Shown here piece after piece: positions 61,785 to 64,000 of a stretch of DNA of 64,000 nt (the stretch's first letter is position 1; each line of letters starts with the position of its first letter). This DNA comes from Flavobacteriaceae bacterium. Its GTDB lineage: Bacteria > Bacteroidota > Bacteroidia > Flavobacteriales > Flavobacteriaceae. The notes beneath the pieces are model-generated. The model saw nothing but the letters and a program-made list of their open reading frames with translations, was not told the origin of the DNA and searched no databases. The translations under genes were made by a program, and so were the position numbers. Where the stretch lies: the NCBI GenBank assembly GCA_021739635.1, contig JAIPBH010000007.1, positions 62,001-126,000 on the forward strand. Direction: 5' to 3'.

Positions 61785-62707
61785 AAATTAAGTTTATCAA
61801 TTTTATTAAAAACTTCTATAATAATCTTTACAGATTCTTTATAAAATTCTGGTTGAATGTTTTCATAATCATCATTTGGTGTGTGGTAGTCTTGGTGATC
61901 ATCAACTCCAAAATATATAAAAGGAATTCTTTTTTTGTGAAAAGATGCATGGTCAGATGAATAGGTCCAGTTTTCCAAATTGTCTTTTCCTTCATGTCCA
62001 GCTATTAATTTTACCCTTTCAGATTGTTTGAAATTTGAAATGACATCGTTAAGTGTCTTATTAAAACTAGATCCAACAGCAAATAATTTATTCGTTTCAC
62101 TTCGGCTAATCATGTCCATATTTAAATTAAGTATAATTTTATTTAATGGAATAATTGAATTGCTTACAAAATATTCAGAGCCTTGAAGGCCTAACTCTTC
62201 AGCATCAAAAGCAGCTAAAATTATGGAATGTTTGGGCGGATTATTTTTAAAATACTCGGCAAAACTAATTAAGGCACTAACGCCAGATGCATCATCATCA
62301 GCTCCATTATAAATGAGTCCGTTTTTTATACCTTCATGGTCATAATGTGCACTTATAACTATAAATTTTTCGTTGCTCTCAGTTCCTTTTATTAGGCCTA
62401 AAATATTTGTCCCATTATAACTTTTTCCTTTACTTGAAAAGTAAAATGATTGTTCAAATTTTTCCGCCAAAGGCAATACATTAAAATGATAAAATTGATT
62501 TTTTATATATTCTTTTGCTTTGTTAGCCCCTTTGGTGCCTGTTCTTCTACCTTCAAAAGCATCAGATGATAATGTTTTGATGTTTTGAAGCAATGCTTGT
62601 TCATTAAAAAGTTCTTGGGATATTGTTTCTTTTGTTACGTTTTGACTAAAGCTAAAAATAGAAAAAAAAGAAAGAAAAATTATGAAGGTAAATTTTATTA
62701 GCCTCAT
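61781..62707 (-). CDS. M28 family zinc aminopeptidase
   Basis: A 308-residue secreted peptidase from the ATG at 62707 (an extra TTG in front is ignored). The signal peptide ends at about 23 (FSFSQ). Zinc ligands are seen in VISAHYDHEG (about residue 118), GADDDASGVSAL (about 135), FDAEELGLQGSEY (about 166), and the C-terminal DDHQDYHTPNDDYENI. Probably a periplasmic aminopeptidase. Confidence 0.92.
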   Translation of the reverse strand: MRLIKFTFIIFLSFFSIFSFSQNVTKETISQELFNEQALLQNIKTLSSDAFEGRRTGTKGANKAKEYIKNQFYHFNVLPLAEKFEQSFYFSSKGKSYNGTNILGLIKGTESNEKFIVISAHYDHEGIKNGLIYNGADDDASGVSALISFAEYFKNNPPKHSIILAAFDAEELGLQGSEYFVSNSIIPLNKIILNLNMDMISRSETNKLFAVGSSFNKTLNDVISNFKQSERVKLIAGHEGKDNLENWTYSSDHASFHKKRIPFIYFGVDDHQDYHTPNDDYENIQPEFYKESVKIIIEVFNKIDKLNF

Positions 62708-62743
62708 CAAATGGCAATTTGGTTAGTTAAAGTAAATCTAATT

Positions 62744-62775
62744 AAAAAACCCAAACTAATGCTTGGGTTTTTTAA
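62744..62775 (-). terminator. Terminator of the sdh operon
   Basis: AAAAAACCCAA / TTGGGTTTTTT, an 11-bp stem with an 8-base loop; A run on the 3' side of the minus strand. Confidence 0.85.
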
Positions 62776-62798
62776 TTTAACGATGTATTACAGAAAAA

Positions 62799-63542
62799 TT
62801 AAGACAAACTCGCTTTCATTAATTCTCTGTTCATACGTGCAATATTATCTAATGAAATTCCTTTAGGACATTCTATTTCGCAAGCACCTGTATTGGTACA
62901 GTTACCAAACCCTTCTAAGTCCATTTGGGCTACCATATTACGTACACGATCTGCAGCTTCAACTTGACCTTGAGGTAATAAAGCATATTGCGATACTTTG
63001 GCTCCTACAAATAGCATAGCGCTTGAGTTTTTACAAGTAGCTACACAAGCACCACAACCAATACAAGTTGCAGCATCCATTGCCTCATCAGCCGCATGCT
63101 TAGAAATAGGAATTGTGTTAGCATCTTGAGTGTTTCCAGAAGTATTAACTGAAATAAATCCTCCTGCTTGTTGAATACGCTCAAAAGCCATTCTATCAAC
63201 AACCAAATCTTTAATTACCGGAAAAGCTGCTGCTCTAAACGGCTCAATGGTAATGGTGTCTCCATCTTTAAACATTCGCATATGCAATTGACAAGTAGTG
63301 ACGCCTCTGTCTGGTCCATGAGCTTCGCCATTGATGTACATAGAACACATGCCACAAATGCCTTCTCGACAATCGTGATCAAATGCAACTGGCTCTTCTC
63401 CTTTATTTATTAATTGTTCGTTCAAAACATCCATCATTTCTAAAAAAGACATATGTTCTGAAATTTCAGTTACTTTATAATCGACCATTTGACCCTTTGC
63501 ATTTGAGTCTTTTTGTCTCCAAACTTTAAGTGTTAAATTCAT
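62799..63542 (-). CDS. sdhB: Succinate dehydrogenase/fumarate reductase iron-sulfur subunit
   Basis: A 247-residue SdhB carrying the three iron-sulfur clusters that pass electrons from SdhA to quinone. [2Fe-2S]: [13 protein letters not shown] (about residue 60). [4Fe-4S]/[3Fe-4S]: [13 protein letters not shown] (about 157) and [15 protein letters not shown]. The ATG at 63542 ([10 protein letters not shown]) is preferred to an upstream in-frame start that would overlap sdhA. It follows sdhA by 10 bases; terminator downstream. Confidence 0.97.
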   Translation of the reverse strand: MNLTLKVWRQKDSNAKGQMVDYKVTEISEHMSFLEMMDVLNEQLINKGEEPVAFDHDCREGICGMCSMYINGEAHGPDRGVTTCQLHMRMFKDGDTITIEPFRAAAFPVIKDLVVDRMAFERIQQAGGFISVNTSGNTQDANTIPISKHAADEAMDAATCIGCGACVATCKNSSAMLFVGAKVSQYALLPQGQVEAADRVRNMVAQMDLEGFGNCTNTGACEIECPKGISLDNIARMNRELMKASLS

Positions 63543-63552
63543 AGTGTCTTTA

Positions 63553-64000
63553 TTATTTGTATGAACGTTGTTTAAGTTCAATGTCTTTAAATTCTAATTG
63601 TTCTTTGTGTAAAATAGCATCTGAAGGTTCTCCTTTGTATTCCCAAGCTGCTACGTAAGCATAATCTTTATCATTACGTTTTGCTTCTCCTTTTTGAGGA
63701 CCATCAATTTCAGCCGATTCTTCTCTAAAATGCCCGCCACAAGATTCATTTCTATCTAGTGCATCTTTAGCAAATAATTCTCCTAATTCAAGGAAATCGG
63801 CAACTCTACCAGCTTTTTCTAGTTCTGGATTCATTTCTCCTGCAGAACCTGGTACTTTGACATTTTTCCAGAAATCTTCACGTAATGCTTTAATTTCAGT
63901 CATAGCTTCTTTTAAACCTTGCTCGTTACGAGACATTCCACATTTATCCCACATGATTTTACCTAACTTTTTGTGGTAATAATCTACTGAATGTGTTCCG
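63553..64000 (-). CDS. sdhA: Succinate dehydrogenase flavoprotein subunit, C-terminal part
   Basis: About 149 C-terminal residues; the 5' part lies beyond the window. It reads [20 protein letters not shown] at the upper edge and [12 protein letters not shown] then [12 protein letters not shown], the capping and helical C-terminal regions of SdhA/FrdA. Together with sdhB it forms the soluble catalytic core of complex II. Confidence 0.95.
   Translation of the reverse strand, partial: GTHSVDYYHKKLGKIMWDKCGMSRNEQGLKEAMTEIKALREDFWKNVKVPGSAGEMNPELEKAGRVADFLELGELFAKDALDRNESCGGHFREESAEIDGPQKGEAKRNDKDYAYVAAWEYKGEPSDAILHKEQLEFKDIELKQRSYK

Noticed and set aside
1-64000. tRNA, rRNA, prophage or transposase genes
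   Set aside because: I saw no T-loop/acceptor pairs, no rRNA signatures, and no transposase or integrase motif in any long frame.

Overview
The window looks like chromosomal DNA of a marine-type member of the Flavobacteriaceae (phylum Bacteroidota). The support is AT-rich DNA, TAnnTTTG promoter boxes instead of sigma-70 boxes, almost no Shine-Dalgarno sequences, the mutY-ssb-gldE-gldD gliding-motility cluster, family proteins typical of the group (DUF3098, DUF4271, DUF4296, DUF4199, DUF4301, DUF3127), an S46 dipeptidyl peptidase, a TonB-dependent receptor behind a TPP riboswitch, and Bacteroidota-type succinate dehydrogenase. No rRNA, tRNA, CRISPR array, prophage or intact insertion sequence was seen. 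The window is ordinary core genome, densely packed, with several convergent gene pairs whose stop codons interlock.

Layout. 1-4663: uppP (partial), DUF3098 and ftsX on the minus strand, then a ketopantoate-reductase-like gene, an EamA transporter and a patatin. 4789-10657: leuS, a SemiSWEET, a membrane zinc peptidase and a membrane-anchored MutS-like ATPase. 10654-17082: an S46 peptidase (DPP11 type), an aminotransferase/omega-amidase pair, an Ig-like lipoprotein and ComF. 17193-21745: glyS, then a large Ser/Thr/Gly-rich lipoprotein whose 5' end carries a heptanucleotide tandem array, and a membrane protein. 21826-30299: Lrp/AsnC with saccharopine dehydrogenase, DUF423, pckA, hemD, DUF4271, and a glycosyltransferase-pyrC-DUF4296 operon. 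30307-35747: methyltransferase, aat, DUF3127, flavin reductase, histidine kinase, HIT protein, greA and a Rieske-like lipoprotein. 35795-42902: thiamine receptor with riboswitch, and a tightly overlapping operon (PPTase, pcrB, thiamine-binding protein, PnuC transporter, NadR-like kinase, DUF4301, arfB). 42967-50684: ahcY, rplU-rpmA, DUF4199, a metal-binding lipoprotein, the gld cluster and an HU protein. 50724-58252: a tiny basic protein, RNase E/G, peptidases, a His/Cys-rich protein, aldo/keto reductase, OmpA-like lipoprotein and exonuclease III. 58374-64000: a 1136-residue predicted outer-membrane protein, an M28 peptidase, sdhB and partial sdhA.

Themes. Thiamine acquisition is the clearest pathway (receptor, PnuC-family permease, thiamine-binding protein, kinase). 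Peptide and protein scavenging is represented by the S46 and M28 enzymes and other peptidases. Envelope and motility functions are GldD/GldE, FtsX, UppP and several lipoproteins.

The most unusual signals are not genes. (1) A family of 7-bp tandem arrays occurs at three places: inside leuS, in front of the RNase E/G gene, and across the start of the large lipoprotein gene, where its copy number decides whether the only nearby ATG is in frame. (2) A repeat with GCGTTA/TAACGC ends sits 3-5 bp after two stop codons, in the same orientation. (3) A second short repeat with a GCGAGGAG/ACGAGGAG core lies in gaps beside ahcY and the lrp-like gene.
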